A stretch of DNA of 64,000 bases from Zasmidium citrigriseum (GCA_002786025.1 NHNW01000043.1:396965-460964); one strand, 5' to 3'; counted from the stretch's first letter, positions 1 through 13,737 are shown. The notes: generated from the letters alone by a model not told the origin. Numbers and translations: made by a program.

Positions 1-1492
1 TAGTTCGCTAGTTATCTTATATAATAAGCCTATACTCTAAGGGTAGTAATATACTACCGATTATATATATAACTATAGTAGTAAAGCCGTCGCCTAAGCC
101 TCTCGTAATATAATTAGAGGGGAATAGTTCGTTAAGATTACTACTAATGCTAATCTAAACTACGACCTAGGTATATATATTCTAGTCTTTACTTATAACC
201 TATCCTATATCGAGCTTATAGAGAATATATACTCTAGTACTATTATTACTTTAGTCTAGCTTACGCCTCCTATACCTACTAGTATATTAGTAGGCGATAG
301 GATTAATATCTATATAGCTTTAGTTCGACTTAAAGTCCTTTATATATATATAACTATACTATCTATTAGGTAGATAGCTTAGCGTCTTTAACGTTCGATA
401 TAATCTACTCGTAACCTACTAAGCCTATATCCTACTCTCTAGAACTTCTACTTACTAGGTACCCTTACCGATTTTTAGATTTAGGTTACTTTCTTCTCTT
501 TAGGGGTAGATTTAGTAGATAATAGGACTTTTAATAAGCTCTACTATACGTTATTAATATTAGAGTTCGATAATAGGCTCTATATTATATATAGACGACT
601 CTAAATAGGCGTATTACTCTCTAGTATTAATAATAATATTATATAATTAATTAAAGAGGCGATAAGCGAGTCTTCTTTCCTACTTATACTTATATATATA
701 GAGTCTATTATAGCGTAGTTATAGGCTACCTATACTTTCTAGGTAGCCTTACTTTAATAAGCTAGGTTAGTACTAAGTTCTAACTATAGTTCTTCTATTA
801 TTAAGTCTCTATTCTATACTATCGTAATAACTACTTTAACGCTTCTTAAGGTACTTATAAGGTAGGCTTTAGAGGCGTTATATTAGCCTAGCGGAATCGA
901 CCTAGTATAGTTTATAGTTACTACTATCTTTATAGTAGTCTCTATCTAAGTAGAAGAGAGGGATAGTTATCCTCGCGAACTATTTAAGATAAGCTCGAGG
1001 TCCTATAGTAACTATATCTATACCTACTAACTCTTTAGGATTATCCTTAGTAATACTAGTCTAATATTAGATTAGGTACTATAGAGGGTTTAAGAGCTAA
1101 CTAACGTCTTTAACGTTCTAATCTCTATCTAACTTAGTCTTATCTATTTCTATATTAGATAGTATTTCCTACTAAATAACCCTATATTAGAGACTACCTT
1201 AATAAGCTATTACTAGGCTCTACTTAAGCTCTATACCGCCTATATTATTACTACTAATAGTAGCCTAAGTTTAGTATATATCCTAGCCTATCTATAATAG
1301 GATATTAACTAAACGTAAGAGTTACTCTATCTAAAATATAGACTAGCTAACCTATCTATAAACGACTTAAGCGATAGTAATATAGGAGAGTCGTAGAATA
1401 ATAAGTATTTATATCCTAACTCTAATCTCTCGCTAAGAATAGCTATTAAAGATAAGGTAGTAATAATCCCTTACTATAGTAGTCTATTATAA
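1..1492 (+). pseudogene. RIP-inactivated coding relic, unrecognised, cut by the left window edge
   Basis: One reading frame (codons starting at 2, 5, 8 and so on) runs from the window edge to a TAA at 1490-1492, about 497 codons with no indel seen, broken only by TAG and TAA codons of the kind RIP makes from CAG, CAA or TGG. Read through, it is rich in Leu, Ile, Ser and Tyr and looks mostly helical; a clear stretch is PSGIDLV near 887 followed by a hydrophobic segment and then VEERDSYPRELFKISSRSYS. I do not recognise the family. The true start lies outside the window. The stop may itself be a mutated CAA. A 52-bp repeat array begins about 20 bp downstream. The coding call is firm; the function is unknown. 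Confidence 0.6.
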
Positions 1493-1509
1493 GAGAATTA
1501 CTTTTATAT

Positions 1510-1860
1510 ATAAGAGGATTATTTTTTAGATTAGAGGAAATATTTCCTATAATAAATAGGGAGTAAATAAAACTATTTTTCGGATTAGAAGAAATATTCT
1601 ATATAACGGAAGGCCGCCTAACTAGATTGTTTTTTAGATTAGAGGAAATATTTCCTATAATAGAAAGCTACTAAACTAAACTATTTTTTAGATTAGAGAA
1701 ATATTTTATAAGATAGTATAATCGAGTTATTTTTTCGGATTAGAAGAAATATTTCCTACGATAGAAGGCCGCCTAACTAAACTATTTTTTTAGATTAGAG
1801 AAATATTTTATAAGATAGCGTAATTAGGTTATTTTTTTAGATTAGAAGAAATCTTTAATA
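1510..1860. repeat. Degenerate tandem repeat, about 47-54 bp units
   Basis: About seven units share the core TTTTTAGATTAGAGGAAATA with variants TTTTTCGGATTAGAAGAAATA, starting near 1524, 1576, 1629, 1683, 1730, 1785 and 1831. Alternate units match each other better, suggesting a higher-order period of about 105 bp. It sits between two coding relics and shows no reading frame of its own. Confidence 0.7.
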
Positions 1861-1993
1861 AATTAACTAAGAGCTATATCGATCTTTTTATTAACTTATA
1901 TATACGTAGAATACGTCGAGTAGGACTCTCTCTTACTATAGTAATAGATAAGGCTATACTCGAGCCTCGTAATATAACTATCTAACTTATTAA

Positions 1994-2134
1994 GGTTATA
2001 TAATATTATAGTTACGTACTATAGCCTAGTTATATAACCTAGTTATATAATATTAGAGTTACGTACTATAGCCTAGTTATATAACCCGGTTACATAATAT
2101 TGTAGTTACGTACTATAGCCTAGTTATATAATAC
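1994..2134. repeat. Three-copy 47-bp tandem repeat
   Basis: The core GTTACGTACTATAGCCTAG begins at 2011, 2058 and 2105, exactly 47 bp apart, followed each time by TTATATAA. The third unit keeps one CA and one TG (around 2092-2102) that the others lack, so the copies differ mainly by RIP-type changes. Confidence 0.8.
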
Positions 2135-3169
2135 CTACGTTATACGTTCTATAACGTTATCGCGCGTACGGTCCGTAATCTATACTTCGTACTCCCTCTA
2201 GGGTTAGAGCGCTCCGCGCCGGCTAGGGCGAGATTTTCGGCCTATAAGACGCGCCGCGGTATACGCTCGCAGGGCGATTAACTCGGAAGGCTATACGACG
2301 TCTAGGTATTACGCTATCGTCGTTTAAAGAGGACGACTTTCGATCGGATTACGCTAAGCCGCGCGCTAGCGTTAGAATCCCCCTTCCCGATTAGGAAGTG
2401 CGTTAGAATTCCCGTCCCGATTCGGAAGAGCGTTAGAATTCGCCGTACTCTATCGCGCGTACGCTAACGAGATCGTACGGTAGAGGGAAAGAGTCGCCGT
2501 CGCGCGGCGAGTACGCCTATTATTTTTTTGGAATTTTTAGGGTCGTCGCTAGCGCGTAGTAGAGGGCGGAAAATCTACTAGGTACGTCGTCGCCGCCGAA
2601 CGCTAAGAACTCTCCGCTTCTACCGCTATATACCTCTAACCTCGCGTTATAATCGCCTATAGTACTACCCGCGTTTCGAGGAAGGTATCTCGTTTAGCTA
2701 GTATTACGACTACTTACTTAAGCGACCTAAAGCCGTAGAGTCCGACTCGTAGAGAACGGTATATAGTAGAGCTTACGCGGGCGTACGCTAAGCCCTTCTA
2801 CGGTATACCTACTATCGTACTAAGTCGAGACGTAGAGTTACCCTATCGCTACTATTTCGTGTCTCTAAACTCGCTAGCGATTATAAACACCAGCCGGAAG
2901 TTAGCGTTAGCTTACTACGCTATTCGCTAGTCGCGCTACGTAAAACCTCCTCGACGTACGTCAAAACCTACGACGGCCTAGCGACTAGGCGTTAGAATAG
3001 CGCGAGAGCCGCTAACCCTAAGCTATAGCCGCCGCGTAGCGTTAGAAATAGCGACCTACGACCTAACCCTAAGCGGCCTACCCTACGCTAATACCTAGGT
3101 AACTTATAGCGGGATAGGCCGAGCTAACGAGACTAGGTATATATTATCTACTACTACGCCTAACGCTTA
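2135..3169. other. CpG-rich non-coding segment with short repeats
   Basis: No reading frame is convincing here. The stretch is unusually rich in CpG for this window. It holds two and a half copies of a 30-31 bp repeat starting GCGTTAGAAT at 2369, 2400 and 2430, with CCCGATT(A/C)GGAAG inside, and further GCGTTAGAA words near 2990 and 3045. A copy of the recurring GC palindrome, AACACCAGCCGGAAGTT, lies at 2884-2902 and keeps its CA dinucleotides. It probably holds the upstream region of the large relic that follows. Confidence 0.5.
2884..2902. repeat. GC palindrome copy, intergenic, CA retained
   Basis: Sequence ATAAACACCAGCCGGAAGTT. It matches the recurring element idealised as AATACCGGCCGGTATT, and the unmutated CACCAG suggests the ancestral form was closer to AACACCAGC(C/T)GGTGTT. 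Confidence 0.6.
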
Positions 3170-6100
3170 CTTCGTATACCTCTATCTTATCTATTATCGA
3201 TTTTAGAAGAACTATATATAACTTTCCGCCTAGCCGGCTACTCGTACCCCTATCGGATAACCCGGCTACTTAGTAGCGTCGTAGTATTAGCCGCGAACGT
3301 ACCTGCTAAAGCCGACTACGTAAGAAGTAGCGAGAACTCGGAGCGCCGAACGTAGTACTAGTCGATATTAATTAGTCGTCCTCTACGCGACGACGCTACG
3401 AGCCGACGAAAATAGCCTACGAGAGGACTAGATACCTTAGGTCTTATAAGTCTAATAACGATAACGCGCCTATCGCGCTCTCGTTCTTTAAGTTACGTAA
3501 CGCGTCTCGCTAGCGGGACTACTAGGGTATACGTAATTATAAACCCGAGGCCAACGATTAGGTTCGCCGTCGAGACTTACTTCGCTACTAGCTAGTAGAT
3601 CCCTCCCGCCCCTAGACGTACTAGGAATACCTCTATACTCTAATCTCCCTTCTATCCGTTTTAGGGTAGCTTATAAACTATAGCGTTACCGCTACCTAGC
3701 CTCCTTAGTTATTATCGTCTCGTCTTCCCTCTCGTTACTATACTACCTAAAGCGCGAAGTAATCGTACTATAGCTATAGTAGCGACCTCGTCTACTACTA
3801 CTACCCCTACTACCCTTACTCCTATACCCGATAGCTATACCCGATATCGATAGTCTAACTAGCTAACGTCTAGTAGTATATCTTCCGCCGATAAAAGCGG
3901 TATAGACGAATAGCGGTTAGCGCGAGGCCGGCCTCGCGCCTAGGAGTCTAAGGATCCTAACGTTAACCGACGACGTTCCCTAGGTAGGGCTCGGTCTTAG
4001 AAGTTATACGACTCTACTAAGAAGAAGAGCGCGGTTATTACCCGCCCCTCTATCGAAGTAGAAGATATTCTACTAACGCCTACCGACCTAGGTATTAGGA
4101 TCGATAGCCTCGTTATTACGGATCGCTTAGCTACCGAGGGGTTAGATAAGATATTCGAAGTTTATTAATAAGAGTCCCTATACGCCGACTTCTAGCTACG
4201 TAACTCGAACGGCTTCTTCTCCTAATTCCTACTTCTTCTAGATAATAGCTTCTACTAGAAGCCCCTCTTAATACTACCTACCTTAGCCGCCTCTCGCCTC
4301 TTATCCTCGGTAGTAAACGTAACTAGTATATTATTATCGAAAAGAGCCGGAAAGAGGCGGGTAGAAGAGCTAGAGGATAGCGAAGGAAGCTATAGCGTAA
4401 TCGACCCTACTATCCTAGGCCTATCTAGCCGCTCTATTTCTACTATATCCGATCCTCTCGCCGCCTAATAGACTCGATAGTATTCTACTTTAACTAACCC
4501 TAAGCCCTAGCCGGTAGTTAGGTTCGAATCGCCTCTCGACTATATCTTTTCTCTATCGGAGCGTTAATTACTAGTCCCCTCTTAGTAGTAGTAATAACCC
4601 TAGAAGAAGACGTTACGTCTCCGCGCGCTAGATAAGGACGTAGATATAAATATAGGAGCTATAGAAACCCTACTCGGAAAGTATATCCTACCGCCTCCCT
4701 ACCCTCTGCTATAGTAAGCTAATCCGTATAGTAATAAAAGTATCGACCCCTTACGGGACGACTCTATCCCTTTCCTCGACGATACTAGTACCTACCCTTC
4801 TCTAGACGAAGATATACTATCGGCGGGAACGAATATACTAAACTCTAGTAGCCCGGCTAGTATATTATTGTCGTTATTAGGAGTATTCTGTTTATTATTA
4901 TAGGTAAGGCGCGAAGCGGGCGCCCTCTGCTACCCCCTATACTCGCCCGCCGGCGACTTATACTATCGGGATAAAGAACGTAATATCGACGATAACTAAG
5001 AGTAAGAAGGAAGAGGGGAAGAAGAAGGCGTAGAAGAACGACCTAAGCGGGAGTAACTAGGAGCGTATAACGAGGATTACGAGCTAGAAGTAGGTAGTAT
5101 AGATATAGAATATTACCCTAAACTAACGCTAGAGCCTATAGACGGGGAGCGGGAGCCTTCTCCTACGCGTAGGGCTAGGGAGAAGAGAAACGCCCTAAAT
5201 AGGATAACTATTAAACTCTATAATTAGCTCTATAGAGGCTTCTATAGCTATACTAGTAATTAGTACGAAAGAGCCTATACGGAGCACTTTAGCGAAGTAG
5301 GGCTTTATACGCCGCTAGCGGACGCTTTCGATACCGACCCTTTACTAGATATACTTAAGAGGGAAGATATCCTATATCCGAACGAGCTCGAAGGCGATAA
5401 GATCCTCTACCCTAACGACTACGGCTCTATTACTATCCTACTCCTAGACTACTAGTTCGAGGCCTTTTATAGTATTAGACCCCTAGAGCGTCGTATTATA
5501 GCGGAACCGAAACATGTCTATATATATATAGATAACTAGTACGCCGCTATCGAGCCGGCCTAAATATCCTTCGATATTAATAGTTTTATCGGCTTCGCTA
5601 ATTCCCTCGTATTCGCTAAGGGTAGTATCGATTTCTAGCCTACGCCCTAGGCGTAGTAGAATATATATAACGACCTTTACTTAACTACTACTCTCTATCG
5701 ATACGACTACGACCGCCTAGATCGCCTACCTACGGAGGCTTAGGTAGAACTACGCGACGTCCCTTACTATCTCTTTAGTTAGCTTATAGATAATAAGGAC
5801 GTTATAGTTTATATCCTCTTCCCTTACCTTATAGTATACCCCTCTAGCGATAGCGACGACGACGAGGTAGAGCCTAAAGACTAGGGACCTATCTACGCCC
5901 GCCGTCGCCGCTATAGGAAAGGTACTAACTTCGTCGCGTTAACCGACTAGTAATTATAGTAGTAGTACGATTTAGTCCTAAACCTTACCCTCTATAAGCT
6001 CTTTCCGGCCTACTATAATTAGTACCTCCCTTCGAGCTATCGTTATACCTAGGCTAGTAGTACCTCCTACTAGACGGAGGGTCGATCGACTTTATTAGGC

Positions 6101-8330
6101 GCCTACCGTAGTAGGATATATATCTCTTACTACCTCTAACCCCGCTAACTCTATCGCCTATAGTCTAGGATTAAGAGTAATATTAGATCCGCGCCCGGGC
6201 TCGGCTATTTTAAAGACCCGACTCTAGTATTTTCGGCGAAGGGTACTAAGCTCTAATTTAAGACGAGCGAGGAAACCCCTACCCTCTTAGACGCTATAGA
6301 TACCTTTAATACGTACTACGAAGATATATTCGACTCGCGCTACCTCGACCTAGAATAATAGTACTACGATCTTAGCCGGGAGATTTATCCTATATCTATA
6401 GCGCTCCCTAGTACCTACAAGCTACTAGGTAGCTAAGCGTAGGTATTAAGTTAGAAAGTATATTACCTACGGAAGTACCTAGAATAGATATACGAAGAAG
6501 ACGATTAAGAGAAGTTAAAGTAGGCCTTTAATAAGCTATATTAGTAGAATATACTCCGCGACGCCTACTCTATAACTAGCGTTACGAAACTAATATCCTA
6601 GGCTAGGCTCGGTAGGCTAGTCTATACCTAGTACTACGCCTCGGTAAAGGAGGTTTACGACGCTAATAAGTATTTCCCGTTTAGGAACGACGGCCTAGAA
6701 GAGCTCGCTATCTACCCGCTACTTATATCTAGAATTAATAGTATCGTAGGTAGCCGCGCCCGCGAGAGGGAGGTCTTAGAAAAGGCGTACTACGCGAGTA
6801 AGTCCTACGTACGTTCCGCTATCGCCGGCTCGATAAGGAAGTCCTTCGGTATCTACGAAGAGTACTATATTAGTAGGGCCGTCTTCCTCTCCCTAAGGGA
6901 CTTACTACGCCGCCGTTATAGTCGCCGCCCTAGTACTATTCCTCGTCTCCTATAATACCCCCTATACGTATACGCCGTTCCTACCGACGCCTACCTTACC
7001 TTCCTCCGCCGTAGCGTACTAAAGTTCGCCGCCGGCTTCGAAATAGTATACGCCTACGCCCGGCGTAGGAAAGACTACTCCTAGGAGGATACGAAGATAA
7101 TAGCGGTATTCCTCCGTTACCTCCGCTATATCTTAGAAGCTAACTAGTTAAGTCGAGAGGTACCGATCTAGTAGAGCTATAGGTAGGGGAGGAATAGTAA
7201 GACCCTTATAGGACTCGGGTTTAGCCGTTCGCTAAAGAAATATAGATACTACTAGCTAGAGCCGCGATTTAACTAGTAACGCCTAGCCTTCTAAAGGTAC
7301 TTTACTAAGTAGGCTATATTCGGAAATCGGGTACTACGTATATAATACGCTAGGGCCGGGGGCGAGCGGTAATACTTCGTTTCGCTTACCGTTAGGCTTA
7401 TAGAGGGCCTCTCGTTCCTTAAGGAGCCTACGCTAAAGGACCGCTAGAGGCGCCGTATCGTCGAATAGCTCGCCTATATTATCCTCTAGTAGATACGACG
7501 CGATATCTTCCGCGTACCTAACGTTAGGCGAGAGATACGTAACTAGTTTAGAGAGACCGCTATAAACGGCGAGTAGCCGTAGTCCTTTTAGTATATATAG
7601 TAACTTTTCTCCTACGTCTAGCTCGTATCTAGTAACCGTATAGGTACGGATATATAATCCCCTAAGGCGTAGGCGTAGCGGCTATATAGTATCGACCTAG
7701 AAACTAAGCGTACGGGCTAGGATAAGAAACCCTTTCGCCGGCTTATCTAGCTCGTAAACGACGCCCTAAACGGTAGCTACCTATACCTCCCGGACTCTAA
7801 TATACCTACGCTTACCGCTAGCGTATTCCGCTAGAAGCTCTACCTTACCCTCCTTAATTACTACTTTATCCTACCCTATACCGATACTAGATCGCTAATT
7901 AGTATTTAGAAGAAGACCGGTAGGCGCTTATAGTTTAGCCTCGTTAAGCTATAGCGAATTAACCCTAAAGACTTATTCGAGAGGTACTACTTTAAAAAAG
8001 AGCCGGCGAGAAGAGCGGTTCTACTACTACTACTGGAGATATTAATATAAGACCTAGAATAGTAGAGGATAGAGCTAGGCCTTCCCGAGCCTACTAGCGA
8101 CGACGAAGTCGAGTATAACTTTAGTAAAGACGATATAGAGGCCTTTAACGACGCCGAAGACGACGCCGGAGGCCCCGCCGGCATATAAGATAACGATATA
8201 GGAGACGTAATAGACTTAGATTTAAACGCTAAGACGAGCTCTCTCGTATTATTATTATTACTATAGGTGGGTCTCTATACCCCTCGTAGACGCTTAACGT
8301 ATACTATACTAAGCGCTAATTATATATAAT
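3170..8330 (+). pseudogene. RIP-inactivated giant gene, about 1,700 codons, unrecognised; upstream partner of the SNF2 relic
   Basis: A single frame (for example codons at 3542, 4013, 5204, 6962, 8213) stays coding for about 5 kb with no indel found; only RIP-type stops interrupt it. The first 300 codons are Ser/Thr/Pro- and Arg-rich and look disordered. The middle is acidic. The last 450 codons look folded and basic: FLRRSVLKFAAGFEIVYAYA near 7005, then an Arg- and aromatic-rich stretch, and an acidic tail (TSDDEVEYNFSKDDIEAF near 8095). I know no family for it. It ends close to a pair of GC palindromes, and the SNF2 relic starts a few hundred bases on, same strand. The start is uncertain because ATG would now read ATA. 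The apparent 65-codon ORF at 7987-8184 on the other strand is a shadow. Confidence 0.65.
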
Positions 8331-8660
8331 CTATAGCTAGCTTAGAATACCGAATTATAACGTCGACTACCGCCCGGTACTTACCTCTACGACGCTCTCC
8401 GCCTACCTATATAAGTCTATAGCTAGAGTATAACCCTAACTACCGCCCGGTACTTGCTTCTAGTATATTCCGCCGCGCTAGTACGTGAATCCGACGTACC
8501 TTCCATCCTATTTACTCTCGCTAATATAGTACGTAACTACGGTAGCCTATATACCGCCCTATATAAACTCCCTTCGTCCCCCTTCTACCTTTCTTCTACT
8601 TACCTTCCTTTATCTAGCTCCGGTCGGCGTTCGAGGTTATATTCTTCGTCTTAGAAAGTA
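8331..8660. promoter_or_regulatory. Intergenic spacer with GC palindromes and TATA-like box
   Basis: Two near-identical palindrome copies, CTACCGCCCGGTACTT, sit at about 8367-8382 and 8440-8456, with CCTATATAAG (about 8405) between them. A third copy, CTCCGGTCGGCGTT, is near 8619. The arrangement resembles the spacers of the tandem array further right. It is likely the promoter region of the SNF2 relic. A 66-codon open frame over 8454-8654 lacks any protein-like pattern and I do not count it as a gene. Confidence 0.4.
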
Positions 8661-9306
8661 GCCTTACCCTATTAATAGCCTATTACGAGTACACCTCTAA
8701 TACTATCCTACCGAAATATTTATATACCTATATTAAAACTCCCCTAGAACCTGCCTTTTACGAGTAGTAAACCTACCTATAACTATATCGGCCCCGCCGC
8801 TAGGATAGGTCGGCACCCCCCTATAGTAGATAAAGAGGGTCCTATACGTTAATCCTAACCCCTATAAGCGTAGTAGTAAAGTAACTAAGGTAAAGAAGTA
8901 AACTACGAACGACGACGTTAACGATATCGATAGCGACGATACGCTATAGCCTCCGGCGAAGCCTAAGGCCTTATACGCTACGAAGAAGAAGACTACTACG
9001 CTACCGCCGTTCTACCTACTAAAATTAGACTAGAAGAAAGTAAACGACGGTATAACCCGTTAGCTATTCGAAGAATACCGTCTAGCGCTAGAGAAGCTAC
9101 GTAAGGAAGCGGAAGATTATTTAAAAGAGATAGGTAACTAGTACGGCTAGGTCGAAGGCGGTAGGCCGCTCGTACTTAATATACGATACGATACTAATAC
9201 TCTAGCGCCTCTCGCGGGCTACTAGAATCTACCTAACTAAATCTAAGTTCCTAACGTACTATAGCTACTATAGCCGTATTTCGTAGAGCTACGGAGGATT
9301 CGTAAG

Positions 9307-9439
9307 GTAAGTAAATTATATATATACGCGAGTAGGTAACTACGACTACCGACTAGACCTCGCTACCTATAAGCTCTAGCCGGTACTCTACCTTACTCTA
9401 GAGGCCCTTCGATCTCGTTATCGACTAATATATATATAG
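9307..9439 (+). other. Intron 1 of the SNF2 relic (133 bp)
   Basis: Begins GTAAGT after CGTAAG and ends TATATATAG. Its removal joins the upstream frame to the downstream frame in phase 0 (RIRK to ETIFGYAKVV). It contains AGCCGGTACT, a weak copy of the GC palindrome. Confidence 0.65.
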
Positions 9440-10832
9440 GAAACTATATTCGGCTACGCGAAGGTAGTTGGTAGAAATATCGCGTATAACTTCTATATCG
9501 AAGGCTTCTTCGCCGCGCTTAACGACGGGAGTATTCTAGCTAGCGATATCCTCTCCGACTCTATACTAGATATCGGCCGCTTTAACCCTACTAACGTCGA
9601 TAATAAGGCCCGTATATTCCTCTATTATATACGCTTCGTACGAAAAGTTTTTAATACTAATTTTAGTACCATCGAGGGTAAAGACCTTAAGTCAGTAGTC
9701 TTTAACCGCGAGCCCGCCTAAGCTAAGGTCTACTTTAAGGAGGGATAGGAGGGTAGCCTAAACTAGTACGCCGACGATATCTTCCGCGCCCTTACTATAT
9801 ATAGGGTTTATATACGTAAGTATAAGACCTATTCCTATCCTAACTAAATTAATATACGCTTTTTTAGGCTCCCTTAACTACTAAACTACTAGGACGGTAG
9901 TACGGCCGCGACGAATACTACCGTAGACGATAAAGAGTAGAACTAGCTACTAGAGGACCTTATAAATAGTAGCTTAATACGAATATTCTACTAAGCCGCT
10001 AACGAAGATCGCGAACTAGGCCTCTAAGAGAACGACGACGAAGCCGCTATCGCGAACGAAGAGTATATCGTCGAGTAGCGGCCCTAGATTAGTAAGGGCT
10101 ATCCCTTAATAACGGAAAAGTAGAGAGATTAGGTCGTAAATCTCCTTACCGGCGATAACCGCATTAATATTATATTCGATAATATCGCGAAGTAACCTAC
10201 CTTCGGCTTCGACTATATCGCTAATAAGTACGATAATAACGCTAACGATACCCCCGCCGCCCTTTCCGTCTCCGACGCCGACGACGAGGCTACTAAGTAG
10301 CTAAAGTAGGTATAGCTCGCTTTCCTAGTATTGTACGCTAGTATAAACTAGTACTACGCGAAGGCGCTAACCTTTAAGGAGAGTATATAATAGCTAAGGT
10401 TAACTATTAGGCGTAACTTACCGTACGACGATTTAGTTACTAAGCGGCGCTATCGTATCCTATTTAGTAACGATCTCCCTCTTAAGGTATAGTAGGGTCT
10501 AGGAATCGCCTAGTATATTAAGATACTACTTAGCGAGGCTAGTACCGCTATCCTCGCGGACGATACTAGTATCGGTAAGACTATCTAGGCTATCTATACT
10601 ATAATCTAGCTATCCTATTATATCGAATACTAGCGTTAGTAGTAGATCGGTAAGTACCCTACCTAGTATACCTATTACCTTATCCTAGAAGCTAATATTA
10701 GAGTAGCCGCTTAGCGCGATAGGCTACGCTAGTTCCGCGCCGATAACCCGCCTACGCCTAGTACTACTATAGATACTAGTAGCGATACCGCGATAGCCGA
10801 CGCTAAGGTTAATAACGAGTAGTAGTTATAAG

Positions 10833-10912
10833 GTAAGTAGCTCTAACCCTAAATACCGTCTAGTACTTAAGCTTACTCGCTCGCTAGCCGTATATAGCTA
10901 ACTAATAAATAG
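10833..10912 (+). other. Intron 2 of the SNF2 relic (80 bp)
   Basis: GTAAGT donor, GCTAAC branch-like site and TAG acceptor. The length restores frame after a single codon base, giving a continuous protein reading across the junction. Inside lies CTAAATACCGTCTAGTACTT, a degenerate copy of the GC palindrome. Confidence 0.75.
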
Positions 10913-12525
10913 ATTACCCCTAACTCTAGGCCGTATTCGACTAACTATTAGCTAAGAGCGAATTAGGAGATAAGCCGTAGTATCGCCTAACTCTTATTAT
11001 CGTCCTACCGAACGCCTTCCGTACCTAGGCCCTAGAGCTTATATCTAAGTTTAGTAGCGCTAGCTCGCCTAACCGCGTAATTATAAGGACGCTTAGTAGT
11101 AAGGTATAGGTATAGCTACTCTTTAAGAACGCTAAGCTCGACCTCTCTAGCGGCGCTATAGGCGTCTAGGTATAGCTAAACACCCTCGATAGCGACGACT
11201 AGATAACGAGCCGTACTGTCTACCTTATTACCCTCTAGGTCTACTATCTTACCTATTTAGAAAAGGGGGTTTTATTCTAGGAGTTCTAGTAGAAGTATAA
11301 GGCTAAGAGGTAGCGAACTACAGCCGGTACTTAGAGTCGCTCTAGCGGCGCGGCTATCGCTACTACCGATACGTAACCTACTAGTCTAGCCGTATTTAAT
11401 ATCCTATAGGGCGCCCTATAGTAGGGATAGGCTACCTCGAGTACTACCTTTACTATAGTACCGCTTACGCTACCTACTATTACTATACTACCTACTAATT
11501 ATATAAGCGCTACTACCTAGGGTATTAGAAGTAAGTTAGGGTCCCTCTTAAGTATCGTTAAGCTTTAGAAGACTACGCCTCCTACCCCTTCCGTAGATCT
11601 ATTAGCGGGAGTCGATAGTACGCCGGTCGATAGCGCTATAGGTAATTATAATAAAGAAGACGACGACGGCGGCGATATCCTAGACGATATTATAGGACTA
11701 GGCGAAGAAGACCTCGAGGAGTAGGTACTAGATAACCGCCTACGTATTAATCCGAAAGCCTAGGGTCTTATTATTGTCGACAAGGTATATCGCGTAAAGA
11801 ATAAGATAGTAGTCTAGACCGATACCCTCTATAAGTACTAGGACGCGAAGTATATCTTCCTCTTAGCGATAGTAGATAAGAATACTACGCGCGATAAGTA
11901 TAGCCTCCTACGCTTTATCTAGAAGAATCTAAGTAAGGTCCCCTATATCCCCCTCTCGTTTAAGTCGTCTTACGAATACGGTTAGCTATACGAGTCGTTT
12001 AGTAAGAACTACTACTATAACCTATCCCTCGTTCCCCTAGGCCCTAAGCGCCTATACTATCTCTCCTACCTAGACCTCTCCGACTTCTAGCGGTACTTCC
12101 TAAGCGACGCCGCCGCTAACGATACTAATACTACCTCTCCTATTACCTCTATAGTTAGCGGGTTAATTATATTACGTCGCGTAAAAGGCGACCGCTTATA
12201 GGTAGAAGGTAAGACTATTACGCTCGGTACCGAGATTCCGCCCTATCGCTTTATTAACGTAGAGCTAGCTATAGAGAAGGATAAGCGCCTTAGCTACCGT
12301 AGCGTATAGATTACCGCCGCCTAGTAGCTAGCGCGCCCTATCCTACCTCCTATATATTAGAAGAAGAAGAAGCTATAGTAGAAGGCGTCCGACTATAATA
12401 GAGATAATACTAGCGACGACGAAGACGAGAGTATTACGCCGCTTAATTCTAAGCGTCGCCGCCTAGTCCTTACTACGCTTAATCTACGCCTCGATATATT
12501 TAATACCCGTCGTATCCCTACTAAG

Positions 12526-12642
12526 GTATAGACCGTATACTACCTATAAGTTATAAACCTAAGTTCCGGCCGGCGGTTAGCCTTACTCCCCGTCCGTTAT
12601 CGTTACTAATCTTTTATATTTATAGAGCTAACTGTACTATAG
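12526..12642 (+). other. Probable intron 3 of the SNF2 relic, exact ends unresolved
   Basis: The coding frame changes between about 12530 and 12640, and no single donor and acceptor pair that I tried restores it exactly. The interval contains the palindrome copy AAGTTCCGGCCGGCGGTTAG (12561-12580) and ends in an AT-rich stretch with TTTATAG. I infer an intron from the frame change and the shared palindrome. Confidence 0.4.
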
Positions 12643-13737
12643 ATTTATTTACCTTCTTCTATACCTAGACTAAATCCGATACTAATAGCTTTCCGCCCCG
12701 CCTTCGCGTAGAGCGCGTTAGCTAGCTACTTACTACCTCCGTTAAGTTCCGCGCCGCTATACGCCTCGCTAAGCGATACTTCGATTACGATAAGAAGGTA
12801 GTATTCTAGGCTACCGAGCCTCTAGCCCTAATATATATCGAGATAATCCTCTTATACCTCTAGTATAAATACGTCTCTATCCGCTTAGGTATTAAGTCCG
12901 AGGATCGAGCCGATATAGAGCTTAAGTTTAATACTAGCGATAGTATTAAGGCTATCGTCCTCTCCGTTATCTCGGCCTAGGAGTCTATAAACCTATAGTA
13001 AGGCGGCTATATATAGATCTTCCTTAACCTAGTACCCTTTACGACCCTAGTCTAGTATACCGGGCGCTAGTCTCGTATCGGTTAGCTAGAAGAGTAGGTC
13101 TTCTACGTCCTTAACGCCGACGAGATATACGACTAGTACTAGTAGGCTAAGTTCTTCGAGAAGTATCGTAGTATTCTTGTCCCCTATATTAGACCGAAGG
13201 CTACGCTTATCGACCGCGCTATAGCTATAATATCCGACGACGACGCCCTTACCGCGTAGGCGTAGGTAACGGCGGAAGGCTCTACCGACCCTCGCCTCTA
13301 AGTAGAGAAGTAACTTAAGGCCTACGTTACCGATACCCTTATTCGCTAGGTTTTTGGCTTCCGCTCTAACCGGACCTACTAGTAGCTCGATAAGAACTCC
13401 CTAGATACTAAGAACCTAGTTCCCGAAGAGTTCCTTTTCTGTATAGCCCTCGGCGGTAGCGTCGCTAATAAGACCTATACGTAATACTAGGCCGACTAGG
13501 CTCGAGCCGCTCCTCTAGATAATATATCTCGTCCTACCCTAAGAAAGCGTAATCCTAACGAAGTAACCCTAGTAAAGCGCCTATAGCGAGATAACCCCTA
13601 CTCCGCCGTCTGCGCTATAGACGCTAGACCTACTAAGCCTATTAAGGACGTCTACGCCGCCTCGTACGTTATCGAGTACGTAGCTAAGTAATTAGCGGAG
13701 ACGTATAAGTATCGCCTATATAAGGTTACTAAATTCC

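Noticed and set aside
7987..8184. Open frame of 65 codons on the minus strand
   Set aside because: It is the antisense of the 3' end of the giant plus-strand relic, whose reading is far more protein-like.
8454..8654. Open frame of 66 codons on the plus strand
   Set aside because: Ser/Leu/Tyr-rich with no family pattern, and it overlaps a spacer carrying GC palindromes.
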